Under the pieces are notes generated by a model. That model saw only the letters and a program-made list of their open reading frames with translations, did no database searches and was not told the origin of the DNA. A DNA stretch of 64,000 nt from Nostocales cyanobacterium HT-58-2 (GTDB lineage: Bacteria > Cyanobacteriota > Cyanobacteriia > Cyanobacteriales > Nostocaceae), in contig CP019636.1 in NCBI GenBank assembly GCA_002163975.1, forward strand, positions 7,629,501-7,693,500, in the 5' to 3' direction. Of the stretch, positions 52,989 through 63,597 are shown one piece after another (positions within the stretch are counted from its first letter, which is position 1; every line of letters begins with the position of its first letter). The translations under genes were made by a program, and so were the position numbers.

Positions 52989-53303
52989 TTCTTGAGTTTG
53001 TAATCAGAGTTAATGGACTTCTAGCAAAAATCCGAGCCATAAATTTATTATCATAAATTTGACTTTTGTAAGAAGTTTAATATTTGTGATGAAAAAAATA
53101 ATCTTATTTTGATTTTTCCAGCGGTCTAAGAACCGTTCTTTTTATTTTATCACTCTCAATAGTCGTGAACGTTTTGCTGATGATCGCCAGCATGGGTCTT
53201 ATTGCAAAAATCTGAGTCAAACCATTGCTGCATAGGGGCTTGAGTGAACGTTTTTCCAATACAGTTAAGAGCGATCGCCTGCTCCCACGTTGAGCCGTCG
53301 AGC
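52989..53303. other. intergenic, no gene recognised
   Basis: About 315 bp. A minus-strand 67-codon frame overlaps the upstream kinase stop (GTGA) but its composition is not convincing. One GCGATCGC is present. Confidence 0.45.
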
Positions 53304-56300
53304 TCACGTTAAACTAGCGATCGCTTCTACTAATTCTTCGAGATCTACTGGTTTGGATAAATGTCTTTGAAAACCTGCTGCGAGAGCTTGTTTTTGATTA
53401 GATTCTCCAGCATAAGCTGTGAGTGCGATCGCTCTGATCTGTCCGCCTTGTTCTTTTGGCAAAGTTCTTACCTGACGGATGAGCGTATATCCGTCCATCT
53501 CTGGCATGGCAATATCACATACCAGAATATTTGGCTGAGATTGTTTTAATATCTTTAATGCCTCACGGGCAGATGCTGCGGCTGTCACTTGTGCACCATA
53601 CTGCTGAATTGTGAACACCAGTAGTTCTCGTGTATCTTGCTCATCCTCAACTATCAGCACCCGCACGCCGCATAAATTTAACGAGTTTTTAGGTAAATTT
53701 TTATTTTGATTTGGTTGTAGAACTGTAGTGATGAGCGGTAATTTAACTGTAAATATGGCTCCTTGGTCTTCTCCGGGACTATCGGCATGAACTGTGCCAC
53801 CGTGCATTTCTACAATGTGTCGGACAATTGCTAATCCTAATCCCAAGCCGCCAAACTTGCGTGTTGCGGCACTATCGGCTTGACGGAATGTTTCAAACAC
53901 GTAAGGTAGAAACTCTGGTGTAATACCCTTGCCTGTATCACTGACTTGAATCTGGACATAGTTAGGGGTAAACTCAAGCTTGACTTTTATCTCGCCGCCA
54001 GTTGGAGTAAACTTCACCGCATTAGAAAGCAAATTCCACACCACCTGTTGCAGGCGACTAGCATCACCCATAAAAGGCTGGACATCTGTTGCTATCTCAG
54101 TGTGAATCTCAATCGATTTAGCTTCTGCTGCTAAAGCGACTGTTTCTTTGGCAGCTGCAATAGTTGCAGCTAAATCAATCTGAGAAATATTCAGCCTTAA
54201 TTTGCCTTGCAGAATGCGGGAAACATCTAATAAATCACCGATGAGTTGCGTTTGTAATTTTGCATTGCGTTCGATTGTTTCTAAAGCGATCGCTTTTTTT
54301 TCCTCATCTAATTGGCGAGTCCGCAGCAATTTTATCCAACCAAGTATCGGATTGAGCGGCGTTCGCAATTCATGAGACAACACCGCCAAAAATTCATCTT
54401 TAATACGGTTGGCGTTTTCGGCTGCTTCTCGTGCGGCTTGTTCGCGTCGCAGTAATTCTTCGCGTTCTTCTTCAGCACGCAGGCGGGAAGTCACATCAAT
54501 TGCGACTCCTCCCACCAGAGATTGTCCAGATAAATGAGCAATGGGGAATTTATAAACGAGGAAATCGCCTATTGTGCCATCCACACGAGGTGCCATTTCA
54601 ATTGTCTCTAGAACTTGATTAGTTTTAGCCACTGTTTGGATATTGTTTAAGAATTGTGTGGCAATCTCAATATCAAACAGTTCAAATACAGTTTTGCCGA
54701 TCGCATCTTGAGTAAATAGCTGAAAAGTCTTTACATAAGTTGGGCTAAGGTAAATCATTTGACCATCTGCATCTGTAATCCAAGCAGCAGCAGGACTATG
54801 TGCCATAAATGCCGCAAAGCGTTCTTCACTTTCCCGCCGCACTTCTTCGGCTTGCTTGCGCTCGCTAATATCACGAGATACAGCAATCACACCTGCAATT
54901 GTTTGCTCAGGATTGTATAGGGGAGCCAAAATATATTCGTAACAATGCACTCCATCAGCAGCATGATACTCAGTCTCTGCCCTAATAGGTTGCCCCGTTG
55001 TCATCACTGTTTCTCGTTGGGTGTCTAACCGACGCATCGTAGCAAACATTTCTGGGGCAAAATCAAGTTCTTGCCAAGTCTTACCTACAATTTCCTCTGG
55101 CTTCCAACCTAAAACGGTAGCACCGCCTTCACTAACATATTGATAACGACCATCCTGATCAAAAATATAGATATGATCCACCGATGCAGAGAGAATCGCA
55201 TTTAAGATATTGGCTTGGTGTTGCACCTGGCTCATCAAATGACGTGTGCGTTCTTCTGTCTGCTTGCGTTCAGTAATATCTAAAAATGCGGCTACTGCAC
55301 CTCTGGGATGACCCTGCTCATCAAGTAGGGGAGCAGCATAACCAAATAAATTCAATATATTGCCATCACCTCGGACAATATCAACTTCTGTGCCTTTGAC
55401 TTCTGTGTTATGAATGGCTGCATAGCGTAGTGGATATTCCTCTGGTGAAAGTTCCTTTCCCTCCCGCAAAATTTTGTAAGATGGACGTGGGGCATCAACG
55501 GGAGTATAGGAAACATTAACTTCAGGCAAGATACCTAAAATCTCAGAAAATGCTGGGTTAGATTTTACCTCCTGAAATTCCATATCTTCTGTAATGAGAA
55601 TTCCAATGGGAATTAACTCAAATAAAGTTTGCATATTTTGGCTCAGAGAAGCGATCGCCATCTCCCGTGCTTCCAGTGCTGCTGCCATTTCGTCAATTGC
55701 TTGCGCCAGTTGACCAAGTTCTCCCGATACATGAGAAAGTTCAGTACGTGTGTTGAGTTGACCACTACCCAAGGTCTTGGCTGTTTGCACCAAAAATTTT
55801 ATTTGTTGGAGAAAAAAGACATCTCCACCGACCCAAGCAGCAATAATCGCCAAAAAAGTCACTGCACCTAGACTAATTAAGTTTCTGACTAATAAACTGT
55901 TAGCATCAGTAAGAACCTCAGACTTTGGAATACCAACCCTGATATATCCATCCGGGTTGAGTGGATTATCGCCTAATGGGACAAAAGCAAAAATTCGCTG
56001 CACACCATCAAGGCTAGTTACTTCATCGATACCCTCACCCTGAGCGATTTTCATTTTCCTCAGAGCATCCGGCGGTAAAGATTTGCCTACCCAAGTTTGC
56101 GTATTGGGATAGCGGACTAAAAGTGTTCCTGTTTGGTCAACTACACTCAGCACCGAGCCTTTGGGCATTTTTACTTGCACCGCCAACTGATTTAACTGAG
56201 CTAAATCAAGCGCAGCTACAACTACAGTTTGCACTCGCCCTGCCTTGTCTAAAATTGGGTAAGCGAAATTTAGGGTAGCTTTTTTAGCAACGCGACCTAT

Positions 56301-56738
56301 TTGATACTCACCAACTGCAAATTTCCGGGTTTGCAAAGCACGTTGGAAATAACTGCGGTCTGTTGCATTCGCCAAGCCAGAGTAGGGAATCGCAGTACAA
56401 ATCGCGTTTCCTTGAGCATCAAGTACAGCAAAATTAGCGTAAGCTGAATGTTGTTTGAGGATATCAGTCAGCAATTGATGACACTCTGCTGAATTTCCCT
56501 GACGGACAACTGGCATCTGTGCCAATATTATCAGCAGTTGACGAGCTCCTTCTATAACCTGCTTTTGGTTATTAGCCGCCAATCTCGCCAGCCGTAGTAC
56601 CTGTTCTCGTGCCTCTACTGTAGCGGTACGCCGTTGTTCGGAAGCAGTGTAAAGAATTAATCCTAGTGCTGGAACAATAGCTAAAAGGACGAGAGATACT
56701 AAGCGAATGCGAAGTGTACTGTTTAACCCAGAGCGCAT
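53304..56738 (-). CDS. hybrid sensor histidine kinase with dCache, three PAS domains and receiver
   Basis: A 1144-residue membrane kinase. TM1 (about 10-28) and TM2 (about 283-305) enclose a dCache-type sensor region (AYANFAVLDAQGNAICTAIP, RSYFQRALQTRKFAVGEYQ). A HAMP domain, three PAS domains (ELIPIGILITEDMEF; DHIYIFDQDGRYQYVSEGGA; SPAAAWITDADGQMIYLSPT), HisKA with His789 (AVLSHELRTPLNPILG), HATPase (LSNAVKFTPTGG, GGLGLGLAIVRH) and a receiver with Asp1075 (ILVCDIAMPEMDG) follow. Motifs are complete. No partner regulator is adjacent. Confidence 0.93.
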   Translation of the reverse strand: MRSGLNSTLRIRLVSLVLLAIVPALGLILYTASEQRRTATVEAREQVLRLARLAANNQKQVIEGARQLLIILAQMPVVRQGNSAECHQLLTDILKQHSAYANFAVLDAQGNAICTAIPYSGLANATDRSYFQRALQTRKFAVGEYQIGRVAKKATLNFAYPILDKAGRVQTVVVAALDLAQLNQLAVQVKMPKGSVLSVVDQTGTLLVRYPNTQTWVGKSLPPDALRKMKIAQGEGIDEVTSLDGVQRIFAFVPLGDNPLNPDGYIRVGIPKSEVLTDANSLLVRNLISLGAVTFLAIIAAWVGGDVFFLQQIKFLVQTAKTLGSGQLNTRTELSHVSGELGQLAQAIDEMAAALEAREMAIASLSQNMQTLFELIPIGILITEDMEFQEVKSNPAFSEILGILPEVNVSYTPVDAPRPSYKILREGKELSPEEYPLRYAAIHNTEVKGTEVDIVRGDGNILNLFGYAAPLLDEQGHPRGAVAAFLDITERKQTEERTRHLMSQVQHQANILNAILSASVDHIYIFDQDGRYQYVSEGGATVLGWKPEEIVGKTWQELDFAPEMFATMRRLDTQRETVMTTGQPIRAETEYHAADGVHCYEYILAPLYNPEQTIAGVIAVSRDISERKQAEEVRRESEERFAAFMAHSPAAAWITDADGQMIYLSPTYVKTFQLFTQDAIGKTVFELFDIEIATQFLNNIQTVAKTNQVLETIEMAPRVDGTIGDFLVYKFPIAHLSGQSLVGGVAIDVTSRLRAEEEREELLRREQAAREAAENANRIKDEFLAVLSHELRTPLNPILGWIKLLRTRQLDEEKKAIALETIERNAKLQTQLIGDLLDVSRILQGKLRLNISQIDLAATIAAAKETVALAAEAKSIEIHTEIATDVQPFMGDASRLQQVVWNLLSNAVKFTPTGGEIKVKLEFTPNYVQIQVSDTGKGITPEFLPYVFETFRQADSAATRKFGGLGLGLAIVRHIVEMHGGTVHADSPGEDQGAIFTVKLPLITTVLQPNQNKNLPKNSLNLCGVRVLIVEDEQDTRELLVFTIQQYGAQVTAAASAREALKILKQSQPNILVCDIAMPEMDGYTLIRQVRTLPKEQGGQIRAIALTAYAGESNQKQALAAGFQRHLSKPVDLEELVEAIASLT

Positions 56739-57136
56739 TATGATTTAGTTTGGCTTTCTATACATAATTTTGAACCAAAATCTAAAATCCAAAATTGTTA
56801 GAACTGACCCAGTGAGAAGAAAAATTAAGGCTTGGGACAAGGGGTGTAGGTAAGAAACACTTTCACACTCTTATAACCTTACACCCAATCTTGGTGGACA
56901 CCAAGATATCTGCAAAATAGAACATATTGTAAATTTATCTTAAGTAAACTTACGAATTCTTGATATAAGTCAGTTTCAGCTACAAGCTGAATCAATATTT
57001 AGTTTGTGCAATTCTATTAGATTTTTGCTCTTCGCGCAAAAACATCCCTTTTTTTTGATTCTTTAGGGATTTTAGCCAAAATACTTGTTCAAACTTGCTG
57101 AGGCGCTAAGTGACTCTTAACGCCTGGGAGGGAAAT
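56739..57136. other. intergenic with hairpins
   Basis: Contains ATCTTGGTG-ga-CACCAAGAT at 56888-56907, a perfect 9-bp stem, and a looser pairing GGTGTAGGTAAG with CCTTACACCC around it. It lies between the hybrid kinase start and the ABC exporter end. No gene seen. Confidence 0.5.
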
Positions 57137-58972
57137 CTACTTCAAACCTGACTGCACACGCCACAGACTGGCATAAACTCCGTTTTTCTCCAACAGTTCT
57201 TCGTGTGTTCCTGACTCCACAAATTGTCCGTATTCCATGACATAAATGCGATTAGCATTGCGGATTGTGGAAAGACGGTGTGCGATCGCGATTGTTGTCC
57301 GATTTACGGTGATATGTTCTAGCGATCGTTGAATTGCTGCCTCTGTCTCATTATCTACTGCTGATGTCGCTTCATCTAAAATCAAAATCGGTGGATTCTT
57401 TAAGATGGCGCGAGCAATAGCAATCCGCTGTCGTTGTCCACCAGATAATTTTTGTCCCCGTTCACCTACAATCGTTTCATATCCTTGAGGCAGTCGCACA
57501 ATAAATTCGTGTGCCTCAGCGACTTTAGCGGCTTTGATGATGTCATCATCAGCAACCTCAAAACTGCCATAAGCAATGTTTTCTGCTACACTACCATGAA
57601 ATAGGAAAACATCCTGACTGACCAAACCAATGCAACGGCGCAAATCACGCAGATTCAACTGTTGTATGTCAATGCCATCAAGGGTAATTGTTCCTGATTG
57701 TACTTCATACAATCGCAAGAGAAGTTTCACCAAAGTGCTTTTTCCAGAACCAGTAGAACCAACAATGGCAATTGTTTTCCCTGCTGGAATATGCAAAGAC
57801 AGATTTTGAACGACTGGTAGTCTATCTTTATAGGCAAAAGTGACATTTGCGAATTCCACCTCACCACGTACTTGAGCAACAGGTAAATGTACATCTCCCG
57901 TATGAATAGCAATAGGAGTATCTAACAAATCCATCACTCGATTCGTGGAAGCCATGGCTCGTTGATATTGGTCAAAAGTTTCACCTAATCTGGTTAAGGG
58001 CCAGAGTAACCGTTGGATGAGGAATACCAATACACTGTATGTACCCACAGACATTTTACCATTGACGGCTGCGATACCACCAAACAGCAATAAGGCTGTA
58101 AACCCCACCAAAATCAACATCCGGATCAGGGGAATAAATGCTGCTGAAAGTTTAATTGCTCGATTGTTACTGCGACGATATGCCTCACTTTCTTGTGCTA
58201 AACGGGAAATTTCGTAATCTTCCGAGGTGAAACTTTTAATAGTAGTAATACCGCTTAAATTATTCGCCAGACGCGAGTTAAGAAGACCAACCTTTTCTCG
58301 AACATCAGCATAGCGAGGTGCTAGTAAATCTTGAAAAGCCAACGAACCCCAAATAATAAACGGTATCGGTAACATTGACATCCAAGCAACACTCGGAGCC
58401 AAAATAAAGAAAGCACCACCGATAATCACTACCGTTGTGACAACTTGGAGAATATCATTTGCTCCTACATCTAAAAAACGTTCTAGTTGATTGATATCAT
58501 CGCTCAGGATGGACATCAAACCGCCTGTACTACGTTCTTCAAAATATCCGAGTTCCAACTCCTGCAAATGTTCATAAGCATCGAGACGTAAATCATGCTG
58601 AATGTCTTGTGCTAAATTGCGCCAAAGCTTTGCGTAAGCATATTCAAAAATTGATTCTAATATCCAGATGATGACAGTCAGGAACGAAAGAATGAAAAAT
58701 TGCCAAAAAATATCTTTCACTCCCAACTGAGCAATGATAGAATCTTGCTGCTTTACAACCACATCCACCGCGATGCCAATTAACCCTGGTGGTGCCAAGT
58801 CAAAAAGCTTATTGAGGATAGAACAGATCGTCGCTTGCCAAATTTGTTTGCGATACTGGTGTCCATAGTCAAAGAGCCGCACGAGGGGATGACTTGGAGG
58901 TAATATCTGATGATCACCTGCTACGCGTGTCTGTTTTCTTGAAACCCGATGAGATTTGGATACCTTAACCAC
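57137..58972 (-). CDS. ABC exporter, fused membrane and ATPase domains
   Basis: A 611-residue half-transporter of the MsbA/multidrug type, starting with GTG at 58972. Residues about 45-345 carry six membrane helices. The ATPase has Walker A GSTGSGKSTLVK, Q-loop GLVSQDVFLF, signature LSGGQRQRIAIARAI, Walker B ILILDEATSAVD and H-loop IAHRLSTIRN. The basic, Ser/Arg-rich N-terminal 30 residues are not part of the usual fold. It is divergent from the prohibitin gene. Lipid or drug export is inferred from the family. Confidence 0.93.
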   Translation of the reverse strand: MVKVSKSHRVSRKQTRVAGDHQILPPSHPLVRLFDYGHQYRKQIWQATICSILNKLFDLAPPGLIGIAVDVVVKQQDSIIAQLGVKDIFWQFFILSFLTVIIWILESIFEYAYAKLWRNLAQDIQHDLRLDAYEHLQELELGYFEERSTGGLMSILSDDINQLERFLDVGANDILQVVTTVVIIGGAFFILAPSVAWMSMLPIPFIIWGSLAFQDLLAPRYADVREKVGLLNSRLANNLSGITTIKSFTSEDYEISRLAQESEAYRRSNNRAIKLSAAFIPLIRMLILVGFTALLLFGGIAAVNGKMSVGTYSVLVFLIQRLLWPLTRLGETFDQYQRAMASTNRVMDLLDTPIAIHTGDVHLPVAQVRGEVEFANVTFAYKDRLPVVQNLSLHIPAGKTIAIVGSTGSGKSTLVKLLLRLYEVQSGTITLDGIDIQQLNLRDLRRCIGLVSQDVFLFHGSVAENIAYGSFEVADDDIIKAAKVAEAHEFIVRLPQGYETIVGERGQKLSGGQRQRIAIARAILKNPPILILDEATSAVDNETEAAIQRSLEHITVNRTTIAIAHRLSTIRNANRIYVMEYGQFVESGTHEELLEKNGVYASLWRVQSGLK

Positions 58973-59073
58973 AGTCGTTTGTAGATGCGTGAATTTGAAA
59001 TATTACCACGATTACAGCGCTGATGTATCACCATTAAGAGGAGTTGTCTAAAAACGAAAAAGGAGATAAAGAG

Positions 59074-59916
59074 TTGAAAAATCAGCAATTAGGGAATTGG
59101 CAAACCATAGTAGCAGGAATTACAGCAGCAGTACTTATTATTATTAGCCTTAATTCCTTTATTATTATAAATCCGGGGCAAGCAGGAGTACTTAGTATCT
59201 TGGGGAAAGCTAGAGATGGAGCTTTGGTAGAAGGTATCCATGTGATACCACCTTTTATCTCAGTAGTAGATGTGTATGATTTAACAGTGCAAAAATTTGA
59301 GGTTCCAGCAGAAAGTTCAACCAAAGATTTGCAAACTTTAACCGCAAGATTTGCTATCAACTTTCGCATCGATCCGACGCAGGTTGTTGACATAAGAAGG
59401 AAACAAGGAACTCTCGCAAATATTGTCAATAAAATTATTGCACCCCAAACCCAGGAATCATTTAAAATTGCAGCAGCTAGAAGAACAGTTGAGGAAGCAA
59501 TTACTCAAAGAAGTGAGTTAAAGGAAGACTTTGATGCAGCCCTAGGGCAACGCCTAGATAAATATGGAATAATTGTATTAGATACAAGCGTGATTGACTT
59601 AACATTTTCTCCAGAATTTGCTAGAGCAGTTGAAGAAAAGCAAATCGCTGAGCAAAGGGCACAAAGAGCTGTTTATGTAGCACGAGAAGCTGAACAAGAA
59701 GCCCAAGCAGATATAAATCGCGCTAAAGGAAAAGCAGAAGCTCAAAGACTTCTAGCTGAAACTTTGAAGGCTCAAGGTGGACAGTTGGTTCTACAAAAGG
59801 AAGCGATCGAAGCTTGGAAGAGTGGCGGTGCTCAGATGCCAAAAGTCTTCATTATGGGTAATGATACAAGAAGCAGTGTACCATTTCTTTTCAACTTAGG
59901 TAATATGCCAGATTAA
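59074..59916 (+). CDS. prohibitin/SPFH family protein
   Basis: About 280 residues. I chose the TTG at 59074 because AAAGGAG lies 8 bases upstream; a TTG at 59044 has its GAGGAG directly abutting it. One N-terminal membrane helix (IVAGITAAVLIIISLNSFII) precedes the SPFH domain (INPGQAGVLSILGKARDG, GIHVIPPFISVVDVYDLTVQ) and a long coiled coil (REAEQEAQADINRAKGKAEA). Such proteins form large membrane rings and are linked to proteases and stress tolerance. Role here unproven. Confidence 0.88.
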   Translation: MKNQQLGNWQTIVAGITAAVLIIISLNSFIIINPGQAGVLSILGKARDGALVEGIHVIPPFISVVDVYDLTVQKFEVPAESSTKDLQTLTARFAINFRIDPTQVVDIRRKQGTLANIVNKIIAPQTQESFKIAAARRTVEEAITQRSELKEDFDAALGQRLDKYGIIVLDTSVIDLTFSPEFARAVEEKQIAEQRAQRAVYVAREAEQEAQADINRAKGKAEAQRLLAETLKAQGGQLVLQKEAIEAWKSGGAQMPKVFIMGNDTRSSVPFLFNLGNMPD

Positions 59917-59993
59917 TCCGAATTTGAAATTTTATGTAGGGCGTCTGCCCTACTCAAGTAGATAGTAAACATTCAGAAATAATAAATACATTT

Positions 59994-60410
59994 ATGTCAA
60001 ACAATAATCAGAGCAATCTCACCATTCAAGAAGCCAAAAAAATTCTTAATAAATTCAACTGTATAGACATTCCTCCTAAACTCAAGCCATCAGAGAAGGC
60101 ATTAATTCGCCAGGCTTTAGTTTTGCTTGCTAATATTTCTGATTACCAAATTTTAGGTATTTGTGCTGATACGCCAGAGGAAGGAATACTAGCAATGAAA
60201 ACATATTCCCATGCTTTCGGTTATGAACCACCAAGCGATTTACCCGAGATTGAAGGTCCAGTTTACATCAAATTAAACGGCAAAAACGGTGTGTGCTATC
60301 TCGATTCTTATTCCGGACATCATCGCGGTGTGTTAGTCTCTTGCCAATCTTACTCTCAAGGGGGAATTAATGAAATGTATGGTCATTTGCCCTTGGATTT
60401 ATTTGTTTAG
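59994..60410 (+). CDS. DUF1824 family protein
   Basis: A 138-residue soluble protein of a family restricted mainly to cyanobacteria. The signature is ILGICADTPEEGILAMKTYS, then EGPVYIKLNGKNGVCYLDSY and HHRGVLVSCQS. Function unknown. It starts 77 bp after the prohibitin gene on the same strand and could be co-transcribed with it. Confidence 0.88.
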   Translation: MSNNNQSNLTIQEAKKILNKFNCIDIPPKLKPSEKALIRQALVLLANISDYQILGICADTPEEGILAMKTYSHAFGYEPPSDLPEIEGPVYIKLNGKNGVCYLDSYSGHHRGVLVSCQSYSQGGINEMYGHLPLDLFV

Positions 60411-60740
60411 AATTGGAGTCAGTGCTCTGAGTCCAACGCTCTTTGGCGATGAGACAACGTGTGGTTCGGGTAGTTCCTACAAGGGGACGCACAGTTTTTT
60501 TTGGAGGGTTTTTCTCCTGCGTTGCTACCGCTACGCTAACATCACGCAACTGTGTCTTCCACAACGTACTGACGAATCCGAAGGGTGACGTTCCTGACGT
60601 TGCTACCGCTGCGCTAACGCCACTTGCGTTCTCTTAATTCAAAAGTCACACATTATAAATTCAAAATGATTTTTGAATTTATGATTTTGAATGTGAGCGT
60701 AAACGAGTGACTCACTAACAACCAACAACCAACAAATTTT
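60411..60740. other. intergenic with dispersed repeats
   Basis: Two direct copies of CGTTGCTACCGCTRCGCTAAC (about 60519 and 60598) lie in a GC-richer patch that also has a run of eight T. These are dispersed cyanobacterial repeats. The short frames here are not genes. It leads into the ABC-F start. Confidence 0.6.
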
Positions 60741-62669
60741 ATGAGTCTTGTTACCCTACAATCTGTCAAAAAAGATTTTGGCATCAAAGAAATTTTGAAA
60801 GATGCGAGCTTTAGTTTGGATGCAACTGATAAGGTTGGTTTAATTGGTACTAATGGTTCTGGGAAATCAACATTATTAAAAATGATTGCTGGACTAGAAC
60901 CAATTGATGGTGGTCAAATTTTAGCAAATTCAGGAGCTAAAATTATATACTTGCCTCAGCAGCCAGATTTAGACGAAAATCACACAGTTTTAGAGCAAGT
61001 TTTTGCCGACAGTGGCAAACAAATGGAATTAGTGCGTGAGTATGAGGAAGTTTCTGATAAGTTAGCTCATGCACCTGAAGATAAACAATTGATGGCGCGT
61101 CTTTCTTCTGTGATGCAGCTTATGGATTCTACTGGTGCTTGGGAACTGGAAACTAATGCGAAAATTATTCTCTCAAAGTTAGGAATTACAGATTTTCATG
61201 CTCCTATCGGGACTTTATCTGGTGGTTATCGCAAGCGCATTGCTTTAGCCACGGCTTTGCTGTCAGAACCCGATTTGTTGCTCATGGATGAGCCAACCAA
61301 CCATTTAGATGCTAATTCTGTGGAATGGTTACAAAGTTATTTGAATCGCTATCGTGGTGCGCTCTTGCTTATCACTCACGATCGCTACTTTTTAGATAAG
61401 GTGACTAATCGTATTTTTGAGATTGACCGAGGAGATTTTTACACTTACTCAGGTAACTATTCATATTACTTGGAAAAGAAAGCGTTGGCTGAAGAATCTG
61501 CTATCAGTAGTCAACGCAAACATCAAGGCGTATTGCGGCGTGAATTAGAATGGCTCAAACGTGGACCAAAAGCCCGCAGTACAAAACAAAAAGCTAGAAT
61601 TGATCGTATTCATACCATGCAGGAAACTGAGTTTAAACAAGCTCAGGGTAAAGTTGATATCGCTACACCTAGTCGTCGCATCGGCAAAAAAGTTATTGAA
61701 CTCAATAATATATCTAAAGCTTATAATGGGCGTGCTTTAATCAAGGATTTTACCTATGAATTTAGTCCAGAAGACCGCATTGGCATTATCGGCGGTAATG
61801 GTGCGGGTAAATCTACTTTATTAGATATCATCACTGAACGCATTCAGCCTGATTTGGGGAGTGTGGAAATTGGGACTACCATTCACATTGGTTATTTTAA
61901 CCAGCATTCAGATGAATTACAATTGGCGCTGAACGAAAATCAGCGTGTGATTGACTATATCAAAGAAGAAGGAGAATTTGTCAAAATTGCCGATGGAACT
62001 AGAATTACTGCCTCCCAAATGTTGGAGCGTTTTCTGTTTCCTGGTAATCAACAGTATGCCCCAATTCACAAACTGTCTGGTGGTGAAAAACGGCGTTTGT
62101 TTCTGTTGCGTGTTCTTATGAGCGCACCGAATGTCTTGATATTAGATGAACCAACCAATGATTTGGACGTGCAAACATTGGCGGTGCTAGAGGAATATTT
62201 AGAGGAATTTTCAGGCTGTGTCATTGTCGTTTCTCACGATCGCTACTTTTTAGACCGCACTGTAGATACCATTTTTTCTTTTGAAGAGGACGGAAATATT
62301 CGACAATATCCAGGCAATTATTCAGTATATCTGGATTACAAGCAAGCAGAAGAAGTACAACAGCAACAGACGACTAATATAAAAGACAAGTCGAAAAATG
62401 TAGAGACACTACAGACAAAATCTCCTAAAGAAACCGAAACAAAAAAGCGGCGTGGGTTATCTAATTGGCAAAAACGAGAATTTGAGCAGTTGGAAGGTAA
62501 GATTGCCCAAATGGAAGCCGAAAAAGCAGAAGCCGAGAAAGCAATGGCGAATGTTCCTCCTGGTAACTATACTCAAGTGCAAAAACTTTACGAACAGGTA
62601 GAAACTCTTAAACAAGCAATTGATAAAGCGACTGAGCGTTGGTTAGAATTAGCTGAGATTGAGTCCTAA
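60741..62669 (+). CDS. ABC-F ATPase, Uup-like
   Basis: A 642-residue soluble protein with two ATPase domains. NBD1: GTNGSGKSTLLKMIAGLE, LSGGYRKRIALATALL, LLMDEPTNHLD. Linker about 240-315 with the basic segment EWLKRGPKARSTKQ. NBD2: GGNGAGKSTLLDIITERI, LSGGEKRRLFLLRVLM, LILDEPTNDLD. A C-terminal coiled coil after RRGLSNWQKREFEQLE matches the Uup branch, whose C-terminal domain binds nucleic acid. ABC-F proteins act on ribosomes; Uup is also linked to mobile-element stability. Export is excluded by the lack of membrane helices. Confidence 0.9.
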   Translation: MSLVTLQSVKKDFGIKEILKDASFSLDATDKVGLIGTNGSGKSTLLKMIAGLEPIDGGQILANSGAKIIYLPQQPDLDENHTVLEQVFADSGKQMELVREYEEVSDKLAHAPEDKQLMARLSSVMQLMDSTGAWELETNAKIILSKLGITDFHAPIGTLSGGYRKRIALATALLSEPDLLLMDEPTNHLDANSVEWLQSYLNRYRGALLLITHDRYFLDKVTNRIFEIDRGDFYTYSGNYSYYLEKKALAEESAISSQRKHQGVLRRELEWLKRGPKARSTKQKARIDRIHTMQETEFKQAQGKVDIATPSRRIGKKVIELNNISKAYNGRALIKDFTYEFSPEDRIGIIGGNGAGKSTLLDIITERIQPDLGSVEIGTTIHIGYFNQHSDELQLALNENQRVIDYIKEEGEFVKIADGTRITASQMLERFLFPGNQQYAPIHKLSGGEKRRLFLLRVLMSAPNVLILDEPTNDLDVQTLAVLEEYLEEFSGCVIVVSHDRYFLDRTVDTIFSFEEDGNIRQYPGNYSVYLDYKQAEEVQQQQTTNIKDKSKNVETLQTKSPKETETKKRRGLSNWQKREFEQLEGKIAQMEAEKAEAEKAMANVPPGNYTQVQKLYEQVETLKQAIDKATERWLELAEIES

Positions 62670-62835
62670 ATTCATCTTGACTAGTTTCAGTGATATTGAC
62701 CTTTTTTGAATTCCCCGTAGGGGTCACTGATTGTCTTAATTTTGAATTGATAATTTTGAATTTTGAATTAGGAGCGAAGCGACGTTTGACCCCTCTTCGT
62801 AAGCGAAGAAGGGTAAGAAGTACGGTAACGTCCCA

Positions 62836-63597
62836 CTACTCCAGCAAATCGGGTTCTTCTCGTACAATTCTGTCGTACAGTGGCTGGAAGCTAAACCATC
62901 CACTTGAATGAGTTCCTACTTGGCTTTGTGCAAAACGAGCGGTTTCGGGATCAATGGGAATTGGTTTGCCTGCGGCTTCTGCTAGTAATTGAGATTGAGC
63001 TGAGCGCTCAAAGGTGATATACCACCATGCTGCTTCATCAACAGTGTGACCTACTGTCAGATGACCATGATTACGCAAGATAACAGCTTTTTTATTGCCT
63101 AAAGCTTCAGCAATTTTTTTACCTTCTTCAGTATCTAATACAACACCATTGTAGTCATCAAACAGTGCCTGGTCTTCGTAAAAGGCGCAAGCATCTTGAG
63201 TGAGGGGGTCAAGCAGACGACGAAAACTTGACCAGGTTTTGCCGTAAAGTGAATGAGCATGTGCCGCAGCTACAATGTCGGGTCGAGCCTCATGCACCTG
63301 AGAATGGATGGCGAAGGCAGCTCGATTGACTGGGGCATTGCCCTTAACAACTTCACCTTCTCTATCAACCAAAATCAGGTCTGAAACACGAATGTGACCG
63401 AAATAAAGCCCAAATGGATTGACCCAAAAATGGTCTGTAAATTCAGGATCACGGGCTGTGATGTGACCTGCTGTGCCTTCGCTAAAGCCGAAACGAGCAA
63501 ATATGCGAAAAGCCGCTGCTAGACGTTGCTTACGGTAGAGACGTTCATCTTCAACTCGCTCAAACACAGGGGGTTGAGGTCTTTCAAAGTTAGGCAT
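62836..63597 (-). CDS. class II aldolase/adducin family protein
   Basis: A 253-residue metal-dependent aldolase-like protein. The zinc-site pattern is visible: AHAHSLYGKTW (His pair) and ILRNHGHLTVGHTVDEAAWW (third His), with EGTAGHITARDPE near the N-terminus. It resembles the fuculose-phosphate aldolase/adducin group; the reaction here is not determined. A purine-rich ribosome-binding site (GGAGGAGGAAAAAATC) precedes the ATG. It is convergent with the ABC-F gene. Confidence 0.9.
   Translation of the reverse strand: MPNFERPQPPVFERVEDERLYRKQRLAAAFRIFARFGFSEGTAGHITARDPEFTDHFWVNPFGLYFGHIRVSDLILVDREGEVVKGNAPVNRAAFAIHSQVHEARPDIVAAAHAHSLYGKTWSSFRRLLDPLTQDACAFYEDQALFDDYNGVVLDTEEGKKIAEALGNKKAVILRNHGHLTVGHTVDEAAWWYITFERSAQSQLLAEAAGKPIPIDPETARFAQSQVGTHSSGWFSFQPLYDRIVREEPDLLE

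Noticed and set aside
53104..53307. 67-codon minus-strand frame overlapping the hybrid kinase stop (GTGA)
   Set aside because: Composition unlike a protein and no family features; the overlap seems accidental.
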